Source of the DNA: Dactylosporangium roseum
GTDB taxonomy: Bacteria; Actinomycetota; Actinomycetes; Mycobacteriales; Micromonosporaceae
Length of the DNA: 64,000 nt
Direction of reading: 5' to 3'
Assembly: GCF_025264685.1 (NCBI RefSeq)
Contig: NZ_CP073721.1
Span: 2,037,001 to 2,101,000, forward strand
Each line of letters starts with the position of its first letter. The first letter of the stretch is position 1. The notes below the pieces were generated by a model. The model saw only the letters and a program-made list of their open reading frames with translations, was not told the origin of the DNA and did not search any database. The position numbers and the translations under genes are program-made. Below, in pieces: positions 8,085 through 16,589 of the stretch.

Positions 8085-8848
8085 TGGGCGCCGGGCACAG
8101 CCACGCGCTGTACGTGCACCGAGCCTCCCCGGTGCACGCACTGCCGCCCGAGGTGAAGATCGTCGCCAGCGTGCTGTTCACCGTCGCCGTGGTGGCGACC
8201 CCGCGCGAGGCGATCTGGGCGTTCGGCGCATATCTGCTGGTCATCGTCGCGGTCGCGGCCGTCGCCCGGATCGGCCTGGGCTGGCTGGCGCTGCGGTCGC
8301 TGATCGAACTGCCGTTCATCCTGCTCGCCTTCGCGCTGCCCTTCCTCGGCACCGGCGAGAAGGTCGACGTCCTCGGCATGAGCGTGTCGCAGGACGGCCT
8401 CTACGGCGCCTGGAACATCATCGCCAAGGGCACCCTGGGCGTGCTGTCGTCACTGCTGCTCGCCGGCACCACCACCCCGCGTGACCTGCTGCTCGGCCTG
8501 GACCGGCTGCGCTGCCCGCAGTTGGTGACGCAGATCGCCACGTTCATGCTGCGATACCTCGACGTCCTCGCAGAAGAGGCGCGGCGGATGCGGGTGGCGC
8601 AGCGCTCCCGTGGCTACGACCCGCGGTTCCTGTGGCAGATCAAGGGCTTCGCGACCGGCGTCGGCGCACTGTTCCTGCGCGCCTTCGAGCGCGGGGAGCG
8701 GGTCTACCTCGCCATGGTCTCGCGCGGCTACGAGGGCCGGATCCCGCTCGCGCTGACGGGCACCGGCGCCACCGCGGGCCAGTGGGCGGCCGCGGCCGGC
8801 GTCCCCGTCGTCGCGGCCGCGATCGCGACGATAGCGTTGGTCCGGTGA
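8084..8848 (+). CDS. cbiQ: Energy-coupling factor transporter T-component (CbiQ)
   Basis: A 254-residue membrane protein with EVKIVASVLFTVAVV at the start and the paired cytoplasmic coupling helices expected of ECF T-components: RRMRVAQRSRGYD and MVSRGYEGRIP, both with the conserved 'A-x-x-x-R-G' type motif. It links the S-component to the ATPase. It starts with GTG 8084, sharing one base with the previous stop (TAGTG), and ends in a GTGA overlap with cbiO. Confidence 0.92.
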   Translation: MGAGHSHALYVHRASPVHALPPEVKIVASVLFTVAVVATPREAIWAFGAYLLVIVAVAAVARIGLGWLALRSLIELPFILLAFALPFLGTGEKVDVLGMSVSQDGLYGAWNIIAKGTLGVLSSLLLAGTTTPRDLLLGLDRLRCPQLVTQIATFMLRYLDVLAEEARRMRVAQRSRGYDPRFLWQIKGFATGVGALFLRAFERGERVYLAMVSRGYEGRIPLALTGTGATAGQWAAAAGVPVVAAAIATIALVR

Positions 8849-9603
8849 TCCCCTCTCTCGAGGTCCGCGACCTGCGGTATGCCTACCCCGACGGCCACGT
8901 GGCCCTGCGCGGCGTCGACGTGACCGTGCCGCAGGGCGACCGCGTCGCCGTCCTCGGCCCCAACGGCGCGGGCAAGACCACGCTGGTCCTGCACCTCAAC
9001 GGCATCCTCCACGCGGACGGGCGCGACGGTAGCGGCGGCGCCGTCACCGTCGCCGGGATGACCGTCGACACGAAGGACCGCGCCTGCCTCAAGGAGATCC
9101 GCCGGCGGGTCGGCATCGTCTTCCAGGACCCCGACGATCAGTTGTTCATGCCGACCGTGGGGGAGGACGTCGCGTTCGGCCCGGCGAACCTCGGCCTGCG
9201 CGGCGCCGACCTGCGAGAGCGGGTCGACGAGGCGCTCGACGCGGTCGGCATGGGCGAGCACCGCGACCGCGCGCCGCACCACCTGTCCTTCGGCCAGCGC
9301 CGCCGGGTGGCGGTGGCGACCGTGCTCGCCATGCGCCCGGAGATCCTGGTCCTGGACGAGCCGTCGTCGAACCTCGACCCCGCGAGCCGTCGTGAGCTGG
9401 CCACCATCCTGCGGACGCTGCCGGTTACCGTGCTGATGGTGACGCACGACCTGCCGTACGCGCTGGAGCTCTGCCCGCGCTCGGTCATCCTCGACGCCGG
9501 CCGCATCGTCGCCGACGGCCCGACGCGGGAGATCCTCGCCGACGGTGACCTGCTCGCACGGCACCGCCTGGAACTGCCGTTCGGGTATACCGTCACAGCA
9601 TGA
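8845..9603 (+). CDS. cbiO: Energy-coupling factor transporter ATPase (CbiO)
   Basis: A 252-residue ATPase: Walker A GPNGAGKTT, Q-loop FQDPDDQLF (the Q-loop form diagnostic of ECF ATPases), signature LSFGQRRRVAVA, Walker B ILVLDEPSSNLD, and switch His in MVTHDLPYAL. GTG 8845 overlaps the cbiQ stop, and the stop overlaps the AraC gene by ATGA. A single ATPase gene suggests a homodimer. The metal, Co or Ni, is not determined. Confidence 0.92.
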   Translation: MIPSLEVRDLRYAYPDGHVALRGVDVTVPQGDRVAVLGPNGAGKTTLVLHLNGILHADGRDGSGGAVTVAGMTVDTKDRACLKEIRRRVGIVFQDPDDQLFMPTVGEDVAFGPANLGLRGADLRERVDEALDAVGMGEHRDRAPHHLSFGQRRRVAVATVLAMRPEILVLDEPSSNLDPASRRELATILRTLPVTVLMVTHDLPYALELCPRSVILDAGRIVADGPTREILADGDLLARHRLELPFGYTVTA

Positions 9604-10436
9604 GCGAGTCCGCTTCCTGGACAAGGGTGGACGACGGCCGTTTCCAGATGGACATGCTGACGGCCAGCTATCGGCGGCACGTGTTCACGAAGCACAGCCA
9701 CGTCACGTTCGCCATCGGGGTGGTCGTCTCCGGTGCGGAACAGTTCCACTACCGCGGCGAGCTGCACCGGGCCGGCGTCGGCAGCCTGGCGATCCTCGAG
9801 CCCGACGAGCCGCACGACGGCATGGCCGCCGACGACGAGGAGGGCTGGAGCTACCGGGTGCTGTATCCGAGCGCGGCGATGCTGCTCGACGGCCGCTCGG
9901 CCCGCCCCGCCTTCCCGGCGCCGATCGTCCACGATCCGCGCAGCGTGCACCTGATCCGCTCGGCGCACGAGGAGCTCACCGCCGGCGTCGACCCGCTCGC
10001 CGCCCACTCGAAGCTCGCGTGGGCGTTCGAGGCCGTCGTCCAGCGGCACGGCCGCGGGCCCGCCGGCCCGAAGGCGCCGTCCGCCTCCGACGCGGCCGCG
10101 GCCCGGAAGGTCGCCGAGATCCGCGACCGGCTGATGGCCGACCTGCGCTGCGCGCCCAGCCTGCGGGAGCTGGCCGCGGGCGTCGACCTGTCGCCGTACC
10201 ACATGCTGCGCGTGTTCCGCGAGGCGACCGGCTTCCCGCCGCACACCTGGCTGGTCCTCGAGCGGGTCTGCAAGGCCCGTCATCTCCTGGCCGCCGGCAC
10301 CGGCCCGGCCCAGGTCGCCGGCGCCGTCGGCTTCGCCGACCAGGCCCACCTGACCCGTTGGTTCAAGCGGGTGACCGGCGTCACTCCGGCCGCTTTCCGC
10401 AACAGCGTTCAAGACCCGGTGCGGCGCGACCCGTGA
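9600..10436 (+). CDS. AraC family transcriptional regulator
   Basis: A 278-residue protein with an N-terminal cupin-type sensor domain (HSHVTFAIGVVVSGAEQFHYRG ... EPDEPHDG) and a C-terminal double helix-turn-helix (LRELAAGVDLSPYHMLRVFREATG and AGAVGFADQAHLTRWFKRVTGVTPAAFR). It overlaps cbiO by ATGA and is followed 10 bases later by an EamA exporter. AraC-EamA pairs are common elsewhere, so this pair may have been appended to the metal-uptake operon. The regulator probably controls the exporter and perhaps the whole operon (inference). Confidence 0.9.
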   Translation: MSESASWTRVDDGRFQMDMLTASYRRHVFTKHSHVTFAIGVVVSGAEQFHYRGELHRAGVGSLAILEPDEPHDGMAADDEEGWSYRVLYPSAAMLLDGRSARPAFPAPIVHDPRSVHLIRSAHEELTAGVDPLAAHSKLAWAFEAVVQRHGRGPAGPKAPSASDAAAARKVAEIRDRLMADLRCAPSLRELAAGVDLSPYHMLRVFREATGFPPHTWLVLERVCKARHLLAAGTGPAQVAGAVGFADQAHLTRWFKRVTGVTPAAFRNSVQDPVRRDP

Positions 10437-10446
10437 TGCTCGGGTC

Positions 10447-11352
10447 ATGAGTCGTCGTGGATGGATCCTCTTCGTCGCGATGTGCGTCGTCTGGGGCATC
10501 CCCTACCTGCTGATCAAGGTCGCGGTCCGTGAGGTCGGGCCGGCCGACCTGGTCTTCCTCCGCACGGCGCTCGGCGCGGTCCTGCTGCTGCCGATCGCGT
10601 TGGCCCGCAAGGAGCTGCGCGCCTCGCTGCGCCCCTGGCTGCCGCTGCTGGTCTACACCGCCGTCGAGATCAGCCTGCCCTGGCTGCTGCTGTCCGACGC
10701 CGAACGGTACGTCGACAGTTCTTTCACCGGCCTGGTCATCGCCGGCGTGCCGTTGGTCGCCGCGATCTTGGCCCGCCTGACGAACCGCGACGAACAGCTC
10801 ACCGCCGCCCGGGTCGGCGGCCTCCTGGTCGGCTTCGCCGGGGTGGCGCTGCTGCTCGGCTTCCACGTCGGCGCGGCCGGCCCCGTGCCGATGCTCGAGC
10901 TGGTCGGCGTCGTCGTCTGCTACGCCATCGGCCCGCTGGTCATCGAGCGCTGGCTCGCCGACGTGCCCCGCTACGGGGTGGCCGCGGCGTCGCTGGTGGT
11001 CGGCGCGGTGATGTTCGCGCCGGTGGCCGTGCCGAACCTGCCGGATCTCGCCCGCACGGTGAGCCCGGCCCCGGCGCTGGCCGTGCTCGGCCTGTCGGTG
11101 ATCTGCACGGCGCTCGCGTTCGTGCTGTTCTTCGCGCTGGTCGCCGAGGTCGGGGGAGTGCGGGCGACGGTCATCACGTTCGTCAATCCGGCGGTGGCGG
11201 TGATCCTGGGCTGGATGGTCCTCGGCGAGGACGTCACGGTCCTGACCGGCGTCGCGTTCGTCCTGATCCTCCTCGGCTCGGTCCTGGCGACCCGCCGCAA
11301 GGCGCCCGCCCGCACCCCCGCCACAACCCCCGCCCCGGTCCCGACCCCCTGA
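10447..11352 (+). CDS. EamA/DMT family transporter
   Basis: A 301-residue membrane protein with about ten hydrophobic helices in two EamA halves (GWILFVAMCVVWGIPYLLIKVA at the N-terminus; TVITFVNPAVAVILGWMVLGE in the second half, the usual EamA signature). The C-terminus is a short Pro/Thr-rich tail. Family members export amino acids, metabolites or toxic small molecules. The substrate is unknown here. It is the last gene of the operon, ending just before a family B hairpin that could terminate transcription. Confidence 0.88.
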   Translation: MSRRGWILFVAMCVVWGIPYLLIKVAVREVGPADLVFLRTALGAVLLLPIALARKELRASLRPWLPLLVYTAVEISLPWLLLSDAERYVDSSFTGLVIAGVPLVAAILARLTNRDEQLTAARVGGLLVGFAGVALLLGFHVGAAGPVPMLELVGVVVCYAIGPLVIERWLADVPRYGVAAASLVVGAVMFAPVAVPNLPDLARTVSPAPALAVLGLSVICTALAFVLFFALVAEVGGVRATVITFVNPAVAVILGWMVLGEDVTVLTGVAFVLILLGSVLATRRKAPARTPATTPAPVPTP

Positions 11353-11410
11353 CACCCCACCCCCACGCACCCCACCCCCACGCACCCCAACCCCGCGCAC
11401 CCCCCGCGCA

Positions 11411-11509
11411 CCCCACCCCCGTGTCGATCTTGCAGTTGTGGTGCCGTGACACTCCCTAGATGTCGGGTTTGTCAGGCACCACAACTGCAAGATCAACGCG
11501 GGGGTGGGG
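11411..11509. repeat. Family B hairpin copy 1, between converging genes (candidate bidirectional terminator)
   Basis: Perfect 20-bp arms lie at 11426-11445 (gatcttgcagttgtggtgcc) and 11475-11494. An inner TGACA/TGTCA pair (11447-11451 / 11470-11474) extends the stem inward. An outer run of 10 perfect pairs (ccccaccccc at 11411-11420 with gggggtgggg at 11500-11509) extends it outward. It lies between the plus-strand EamA gene and the minus-strand Asp-repeat protein. The G-rich right flank (11499-11550) could also form a G-quadruplex. The rest of 11353-11551 is C- or G-rich simple sequence. Confidence 0.85.
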
Positions 11510-11551
11510 GTGGGGGTGGGTCGGGGTGTGGGTGGGGGTGGGTGGGGGAGG

Positions 11552-12247
11552 TCAGGGCTTGGTCCACGGGAGGTGGGCGGCTAGCCACTCGTGGAGCCGC
11601 GCGACCTGGTCGACGTCGCTGTCGAGCCAACTCACCTGGCCGGTGATGGCGAGGATCGCGAAGACGATCGCGGTGCCGTTGAGCAGCACGCCGAGCGAGC
11701 CGAGCCCGCGGCCGGCGACACCGGGACGGGCGCCGGCGACGATGCCGCCGAACGAGAACAGCAGGCCGAGCGCGCCGACGGCGATCGCCCACGGCGCGAG
11801 CAGGCCGGTCAGCGCGACCGCCACCCCCGCGACGCCGAGGACGAGGCCGAGGGTCGCCGTCACACTGGCCCGGGCGGGCGCCGGCCGGACCTCGGTCACC
11901 GGCGGCGGGGGCGGGCTCACCGGAGCCGGCGGCGCCTCGCGGTCGGTGCTGCGGTCCGGGGCGGTCGTGGTGGCGGTCGTGGTGGCGGTCGTGGTGGTCT
12001 CGCGGCGGTCCGCGATCCGGTCGTGGTCCGTGTCGCGGTCGAGAACACCCACCGCGGGGATCCGGCTCGTCCGGTCGGTGCTCTCGAGCCGGTCGTCCAC
12101 GCCGTCGCGGTCGCGGTCGCGGTCGACGCGCCGCGACGTGGTCGGCTCGAGCCGGTCGTCGATGCCGTCGTGGTCCCGGTCGTGACGCGGTTCGACGTCC
12201 GCCGCGTCGCGCGTACGACCGCCGAAAAGCTGCCCGATGCGTGCCAC
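11552..12247 (-). CDS. Membrane protein with Asp-rich calcium-site-like repeats and a DUF4190-like C-terminus
   Basis: A 231-residue protein. Residues 20-83 hold three repeats, DRDHDGIDDRLE, DRDRDGVDDRLE and DRDTDHDRIADRRE. They resemble thrombospondin type 3 or EF-hand calcium loops (DxDxDGxxD); the third is degenerate. A Thr-rich and Pro-rich linker follows (84-125). Residues 130-203 form two to three membrane helices with the Gly-rich look of DUF4190-type proteins. GTG 12247 was chosen because TTGGAGGTGAACAC precedes it. An upstream ATG would lack a binding site. The function is unknown; calcium binding is inferred from the motif only. Confidence 0.75.
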   Translation of the reverse strand: MARIGQLFGGRTRDAADVEPRHDRDHDGIDDRLEPTTSRRVDRDRDRDGVDDRLESTDRTSRIPAVGVLDRDTDHDRIADRRETTTTATTTATTTAPDRSTDREAPPAPVSPPPPPVTEVRPAPARASVTATLGLVLGVAGVAVALTGLLAPWAIAVGALGLLFSFGGIVAGARPGVAGRGLGSLGVLLNGTAIVFAILAITGQVSWLDSDVDQVARLHEWLAAHLPWTKP

Positions 12248-12393
12248 GTGTTCACCTCCAACAGAGCGCCCGGCCCACACGCCGGGGGTCGGAGTGCGGT
12301 CATTCGGGCGGATGTCGGATCGATACCCAGCGCAGCGAGGTCTCAATCGGGGGTTAGTCGTTTGGGGGGATATTGCCCGGGTATCTCGGCCTC

Positions 12394-12783
12394 ATGGAGC
12401 GAGGAAACACCAAACACGGCGTAGCGCTGGACGACCAGATGCGGTACGAGACGGCAGGCCTCCGGCAGGGCGGCGCGAACGATCCCGAGGAGATCGAGGG
12501 CGGCGTCTGGGCAGGCGCCGTCAACACCGCCCGGGCGCCGGGCACGCCGGTCGGGATGAGCCCGCAGGACGTCGAGGCGCGCAGCAACCTGGGCCGGTAC
12601 ATCCCGAAGGCGAGCCTGCCCGGCGATCGGGACGACCTGATCGCGGGCGCCAGCGAGCTGAACGCCCCGGACGAGGTCCTGGCGACGCTGGAGCGCCTGC
12701 CGGAGGGTGCGGTCTACGAGACGGTGAACCAGGTCTGGGCCGCGCTCGGCGGCCGCAACGAGGACCCGGCCCACCGTCCCTAG
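12394..12783 (+). CDS. DUF2795 domain protein
   Basis: A 129-residue soluble protein. The N-terminus MERGNTKHGVALDDQM is characteristic of actinobacterial DUF2795 proteins. The C-terminal domain, around residues 80-125 (GASELNAPDEVLATLERLPEGAVYETVNQVWAALGG), is the DUF2795 fold itself. Its biochemical role is not established. ATG 12394 is preferred over an upstream alternative because of conservation of the N-terminal motif. Its TAG stop shares the tetranucleotide CTAG with the converging recQ stop. Confidence 0.85.
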   Translation: MERGNTKHGVALDDQMRYETAGLRQGGANDPEEIEGGVWAGAVNTARAPGTPVGMSPQDVEARSNLGRYIPKASLPGDRDDLIAGASELNAPDEVLATLERLPEGAVYETVNQVWAALGGRNEDPAHRP

Positions 12784-14417
12784 GGGACCTGTCGCAAGAG
12801 CTTGTGCTCCTCGACGACCGGCACCGAGAGGGTCTTGTAACCGACCTTCTCGAACAGCACCGTCATCTGCTCGCCCGCGTAGGACAGCACGACGCCCTTG
12901 CCCCACTCGCCGTGCCGGACCTCGCTGTGGATCGCGAACGGTACGTCGCCCGCCGCCGCCACCCCGGCGGCGGCGCTGCCGTCCTGGCAGTTGTCGCAGT
13001 GGCCGCAGTTCGCCGGGAGGTGCTCCCCGAAGTACGCCAGCAACGTCTGTCCCCGGCACAGCTCGGTCTCGGCGAAGTTGCGCATCATGTCGAGCCGTGA
13101 CCGGGACACCGTCTGCTGCCGCTCCGCCTGTGCCTCGGCGAGCTCGGCCGCCCGCGCGGGGACGGGTGCCCAGCGGGGCGCCTTGACCTTGCCGCCGTTG
13201 AGCCGCTGCGCGCCGCCGACCTCCTCGAGCAGCGTCAGCAGTTGGCCCAGCTTGCGGGTGCCCAGGCCGGTCTTCTCCGCCAACTGGTCCCGCGCCAGCG
13301 GCTTGTCCGCCGCGCGCAGGAGCGCGGCGAGGTCCGACACCTCGTCGCGGTCGACCGAGACGTTGGTGAAGAACTTGCGCAGCCCGCTGTCCTCGGTGCG
13401 GTGCAGCAGCAGCACGTGCGCCGGTTTGCCGTCACGCCCCGCCCGGCCGATCTCCTGTAGGTAGGAGTCGGGGGAATCGGGCAGCGAGACGTGGTTGACC
13501 CACCGGATGTTGGGCTTGTCGATGCCCATGCCGAACGCCGTCGTGGCGACCATGATCGGCACCTCGTCGGCGAGGAAGGCCTCGTGCGCCCGCTCGCGCT
13601 CGCCGGCGCTCATCCCGCCGTGGTACGCGACCGCCTCGAACCCCTCCTGCTGGAGCCGCTCGGCCAGTTCCTCGGTGGAGCGGCGGGTCGGTGCGTAGAT
13701 GATGCCGGGCGGCGCCGACTCGCGCAGCCGCGCCACCAGCCGGCGCCAGCGGGTCTCCTCGTCGGGGCAGTGCACCGACTCCAGGAACAGGTTCGGCCGG
13801 TCCAGCCCCCCGACCACGATCTCCGGGTCGCGCATGCCGAGGCGTTCGGCGATGTCCTCCCGTACCGGCGGGGAGGCCGTCGCGGTCAGGGCCACCACCG
13901 GCGGCCGGCCGAGCTCGCGGATGAACTGGCCGAGCTGGAGGTAGTCCGGCCGGAAGTCGTGCCCCCACGCCGAGACGCAGTGCGCCTCGTCGACGGCGAC
14001 CAGGCTCGGCTTCAACGCCTTGATCTGGGCGGCCCGCGCCGGGTCGGCGAACTGCTCCGGCGTCAGGAACACGAACTCCGCGTCGCCGGCGCGCAGCGCC
14101 TCCATCGCTTCCGCACGCTCGTTCTTGCCCTCGGCGCTCGACAGCCGCACCGCGACGAGCGACTCGTGGTGCCGCGCGGACAGTGATGCGATCTGGTCCT
14201 GCTGGAGGGCGAGCAGCGGCGAGATAACGATCGTCGGCCCGGGCAGCAGCGGCGCCGGCACCTGGTAGATCGCCGACTTGCCGGCACCGGTGGGCAGCAC
14301 CGCGAGCGTGTCACGGCCCGCCATCAGCGCCTCCATGGCGCGGAGCTGCACGTCCCGCAGCCGCTCCCAGCCGAAGCGCTCCCGCGCGACCCGCCGCAAG
14401 TCGTCCGTGACCGTCAT
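12780..14417 (-). CDS. recQ: ATP-dependent DNA helicase, RecQ family
   Basis: A 545-residue superfamily 2 helicase. Walker A is TGAGKS at 43-48 and the DEAH box is at 143-146, followed by CVSAWGHDFRPDYL (aromatic-rich loop). The helicase C domain holds GRAGRDG. The RecQ zinc site has four Cys in CRG ... NCGHCDNC near residues 475-500. The C-terminus is a short all-beta segment rather than an HRDC domain, making it shorter than E. coli RecQ. The start is ATG 14417. The frame stays open well upstream, but that part is antisense to the dehydrogenase gene and is not real coding. It unwinds DNA during recombination and repair. Confidence 0.93.
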   Translation of the reverse strand: MTVTDDLRRVARERFGWERLRDVQLRAMEALMAGRDTLAVLPTGAGKSAIYQVPAPLLPGPTIVISPLLALQQDQIASLSARHHESLVAVRLSSAEGKNERAEAMEALRAGDAEFVFLTPEQFADPARAAQIKALKPSLVAVDEAHCVSAWGHDFRPDYLQLGQFIRELGRPPVVALTATASPPVREDIAERLGMRDPEIVVGGLDRPNLFLESVHCPDEETRWRRLVARLRESAPPGIIYAPTRRSTEELAERLQQEGFEAVAYHGGMSAGERERAHEAFLADEVPIMVATTAFGMGIDKPNIRWVNHVSLPDSPDSYLQEIGRAGRDGKPAHVLLLHRTEDSGLRKFFTNVSVDRDEVSDLAALLRAADKPLARDQLAEKTGLGTRKLGQLLTLLEEVGGAQRLNGGKVKAPRWAPVPARAAELAEAQAERQQTVSRSRLDMMRNFAETELCRGQTLLAYFGEHLPANCGHCDNCQDGSAAAGVAAAGDVPFAIHSEVRHGEWGKGVVLSYAGEQMTVLFEKVGYKTLSVPVVEEHKLLRQVP

Positions 14418-14543
14418 GGCCGCCTTCCTATCATCCTCGCCGGCGGCCGAGGCGCTCCGGGCCGGGCTTACGTCGAGGCCTCCGGCGACACTCGACCCGC
14501 CGAGCCGAGCGCGCACCTCTCCATTGTCTGATAGGACGGAGGC

Positions 14544-15629
14544 ATGCCTATCGAGACGCAGGGTGTGGTAGCACTCGCCAAGGGTCAACCCGTCAGCCTG
14601 GAGACCGTCGTCGTTCCCGAGCCCGGCCCCGGTGAGGCCCGGGTCGAGATCCAGGCATGCGGCGTGTGCCATACGGACCTGCACTACCGTGAGGGCGGCA
14701 TCAGCGACGACTTCCCGTTCCTGCTGGGCCACGAGGCCGCCGGGATCGTGGAGTCGGTCGGCCCCGGCGTCACCGAGGTGGCCCCCGGCGACTTCGTGAT
14801 CCTGAACTGGCGGGCCGTGTGCGGACAGTGCCGGGCCTGCCGGCGCGGCCGTCCCTGGTACTGCTTCGACACCCACAACGCGAAGCAGAAGATGACCCTC
14901 GCCGATGGCACCCCGTTGTCCCCGGCGCTGGGCATCGGCGCCTTCCTCAAGCACACGCTGGTCGCCGCCGGCCAGTGCACCAAGGTCGACCCCAGCGCCC
15001 CCGCGATGGTCGCCGGCCTGCTGGGCTGCGGCGTGATGGCGGGCCTCGGCGCCGCGCTGAACACCGGCGGCGTGACCCGCGGCGACGCCGTGGCGGTCTT
15101 CGGCTGCGGCGGCGTCGGCAACGCCGCGATCGCGGGTGCGGCCCTGGCCGGCGCGACGACGATCATCGGCGTCGACGTCGACGTGCGGAAGCTGGCCTGG
15201 GCACAGGATTTCGGCGCCACCCATGTGGTGAACTCCCGGGAAAGCGACCCGGTCGCGGCGATCCGCGCCCTGACCAGCGGCTTCGGCGCCGACGTGGTGG
15301 TCGAGGCCGTGGGCCTGCCCGAGGTCTACAAGCAGGCGTTCTACGCTCGGGACCTGGCCGGGACGGTGGTCCTGACCGGTGTGCCGCGCCCCGAGATGCG
15401 GCTCGAGCTGCCGTTCCTGGACGTGTTCGGCCGCGGCGGCGCGCTGAAGTCGAGCTGGTACGGTGACTGCCTGCCGGCGCGCGACTTCCCCACGATGATC
15501 GACTTGTACCTCCAGGGCCGCCTGCCGCTGCAGAAGTTCGTGACGGAGACCGGCGACCTGGGCGACGTCGAGGAAGCGTTCCACAAGATGGAGCGCGGCG
15601 AGGTCCTCCGCTCCGTGATCCTGGTCTGA
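14544..15629 (+). CDS. S-(hydroxymethyl)mycothiol dehydrogenase-type zinc alcohol dehydrogenase
   Basis: A 361-residue class III-like alcohol dehydrogenase. The catalytic zinc ligands are Cys42 (GVCHTD) and His63-Glu64 (GHEAAG). The structural zinc site is the four-Cys cluster [15 protein letters not shown]. The NAD-binding Rossmann motif is GCGGVGNAA. Length and N-terminal sequence fit the mycothiol-dependent formaldehyde dehydrogenase family, which oxidises S-hydroxymethylmycothiol in formaldehyde detoxification in actinobacteria. The metallo-beta-lactamase-fold hydrolase that often follows it is absent here. The specific substrate is a family inference. Confidence 0.88.
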   Translation: MPIETQGVVALAKGQPVSLETVVVPEPGPGEARVEIQACGVCHTDLHYREGGISDDFPFLLGHEAAGIVESVGPGVTEVAPGDFVILNWRAVCGQCRACRRGRPWYCFDTHNAKQKMTLADGTPLSPALGIGAFLKHTLVAAGQCTKVDPSAPAMVAGLLGCGVMAGLGAALNTGGVTRGDAVAVFGCGGVGNAAIAGAALAGATTIIGVDVDVRKLAWAQDFGATHVVNSRESDPVAAIRALTSGFGADVVVEAVGLPEVYKQAFYARDLAGTVVLTGVPRPEMRLELPFLDVFGRGGALKSSWYGDCLPARDFPTMIDLYLQGRLPLQKFVTETGDLGDVEEAFHKMERGEVLRSVILV

Positions 15630-15639
15630 CGATCATCGA

Positions 15640-15840
15640 TCGGCGCGGTGCAGCCACAGTTTCCTGGCGGTGGATGGCGGCGGAACGTGCGCCGCTCGGC
15701 ACGCCTCGACGGCGATGCCTCGCGCGCCCCGCGACCGGATTGTCGGTCTTGTCAGAGCTTGATAGAGGCTGTCGGGCTTGACTTCGCGGCCGTTACTCCC
15801 CGGCGCCATGATCGCGGGGCGTTCATGACGCCGCTCGCCC
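15640..15840. repeat. Family A repeat copy 2 (right half only)
   Basis: The 313-base gap 15630-15942 has no gene. From 15650 it reads gcagccacagtttcc, the right arm of the family A core without its palindromic end. The right flank follows: ggcggtggatggcggcggaa, then ttgtcggtcttgtc and cttcgcggcc. It closes with ccatgatcgcggggcgttc near 15807-15825, matching the end of copy 1 at 6890. The left arm is missing, so this is a truncated copy. Confidence 0.65.
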
Positions 15841-15890
15841 GGGAAGCCGCAGGAACGACTATCGGCGGGGGCTTGTCGGCGATAGGTTCC

Positions 15891-15900
15891 CGATATATCG
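15891..15900. promoter_or_regulatory. Candidate PadR operator
   Basis: The perfect 10-bp palindrome cgatatatcg lies 43 bases before the PadR start codon. AT-rich dyads of this form are typical PadR-family targets, so autoregulation is likely. The flanking region is unusually A+T-rich for this window and probably contains the promoter. Confidence 0.5.
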
Positions 15901-15942
15901 TCGAACTATCAACGATGGCTCTAAGTGATAAGGGGGGCGATC

Positions 15943-16515
15943 ATGAGATCGCGACACGGAGCACTTTTCGACGCTGGGACCTGGCAGCGTGGGTTCGGCA
16001 GTTTCATCCCGCCGTTCCCGCCCGGAGGGGGCCACGGCTGGGGTCCCGGGCGCGGCCGAGCTGGCGGCTGGGGTCGCGGCCGGGGTGGGCGCCCCAATGT
16101 CCGCCAGGCCGTCCTCGCCCTGCTGCACGAGCGGCCGATGCACGGCTACGAGATGATCCAGGAGCTGGAGCAGCGCACCGGCGGCATCTGGCGGCCGAGC
16201 CCCGGCTCGATCTACCCGACGCTGCAGATGCTCGAGGACGAAGGGCTCATCGTGGCCGAGGAGAGCGGCGGCCGGAAGCGGTTCGTGCTCACCGACGCCG
16301 GCCGGCCCGAGGCCGAGAGCGCCGCGCAGAACGCGCCCTGGCAGGAGTACGGCGACGAGAACGTCTCCCAGGCCCAGGAGTTCCGCGACGCCGCGCTCGG
16401 CATCATGGACGCGCTGCGCCAGGTGGGCTTCAACGGTACGAGCGAGCAGCGCGCCCAGGCCCTCGAGGTGCTGACCGAGACCCGCCGCAAGCTCTACGCG
16501 ATCCTGGCGGACTGA
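15943..16515 (+). CDS. PadR family transcriptional regulator
   Basis: A 190-residue protein. The first ~50 residues are Gly/Arg/Pro-rich and disordered. The winged helix follows with the PadR signature RQAVLALLHERPMHGYEMIQEL and GSIYPTLQMLEDEGLI. The C-terminal helices (residues ~140-190) fit the PadR dimerisation region. ATG 15943 has AGGGGGG 5 bases upstream. No efflux pump is adjacent, so the target could be itself or a distant gene. Confidence 0.9.
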   Translation: MRSRHGALFDAGTWQRGFGSFIPPFPPGGGHGWGPGRGRAGGWGRGRGGRPNVRQAVLALLHERPMHGYEMIQELEQRTGGIWRPSPGSIYPTLQMLEDEGLIVAEESGGRKRFVLTDAGRPEAESAAQNAPWQEYGDENVSQAQEFRDAALGIMDALRQVGFNGTSEQRAQALEVLTETRRKLYAILAD

Positions 16516-16589
16516 AGCGGACCGAAACGGATCGAAACGTTCCTAAACGGAACGAAAGCGATGAAACGACGCCGGACGGCGCGGACCGC

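Noticed and set aside
11499..11550. The G-rich run as a coding low-complexity segment.
   Set aside because: It lies beyond the stop of one gene and the stop of the converging gene and continues the outer stem of a family B hairpin.
12007..12245. The DRDRDG repeats as a possible frameshift artefact in the minus-strand gene at 11552.
   Set aside because: The frame stays open into a sensible membrane domain, and the start has a good ribosome-binding site, so the repeats are genuine coding sequence.
14418..15584. An upstream extension of the recQ frame on the minus strand.
   Set aside because: This part is antisense to the well-defined zinc alcohol dehydrogenase; RecQ homology begins at ATG 14417.
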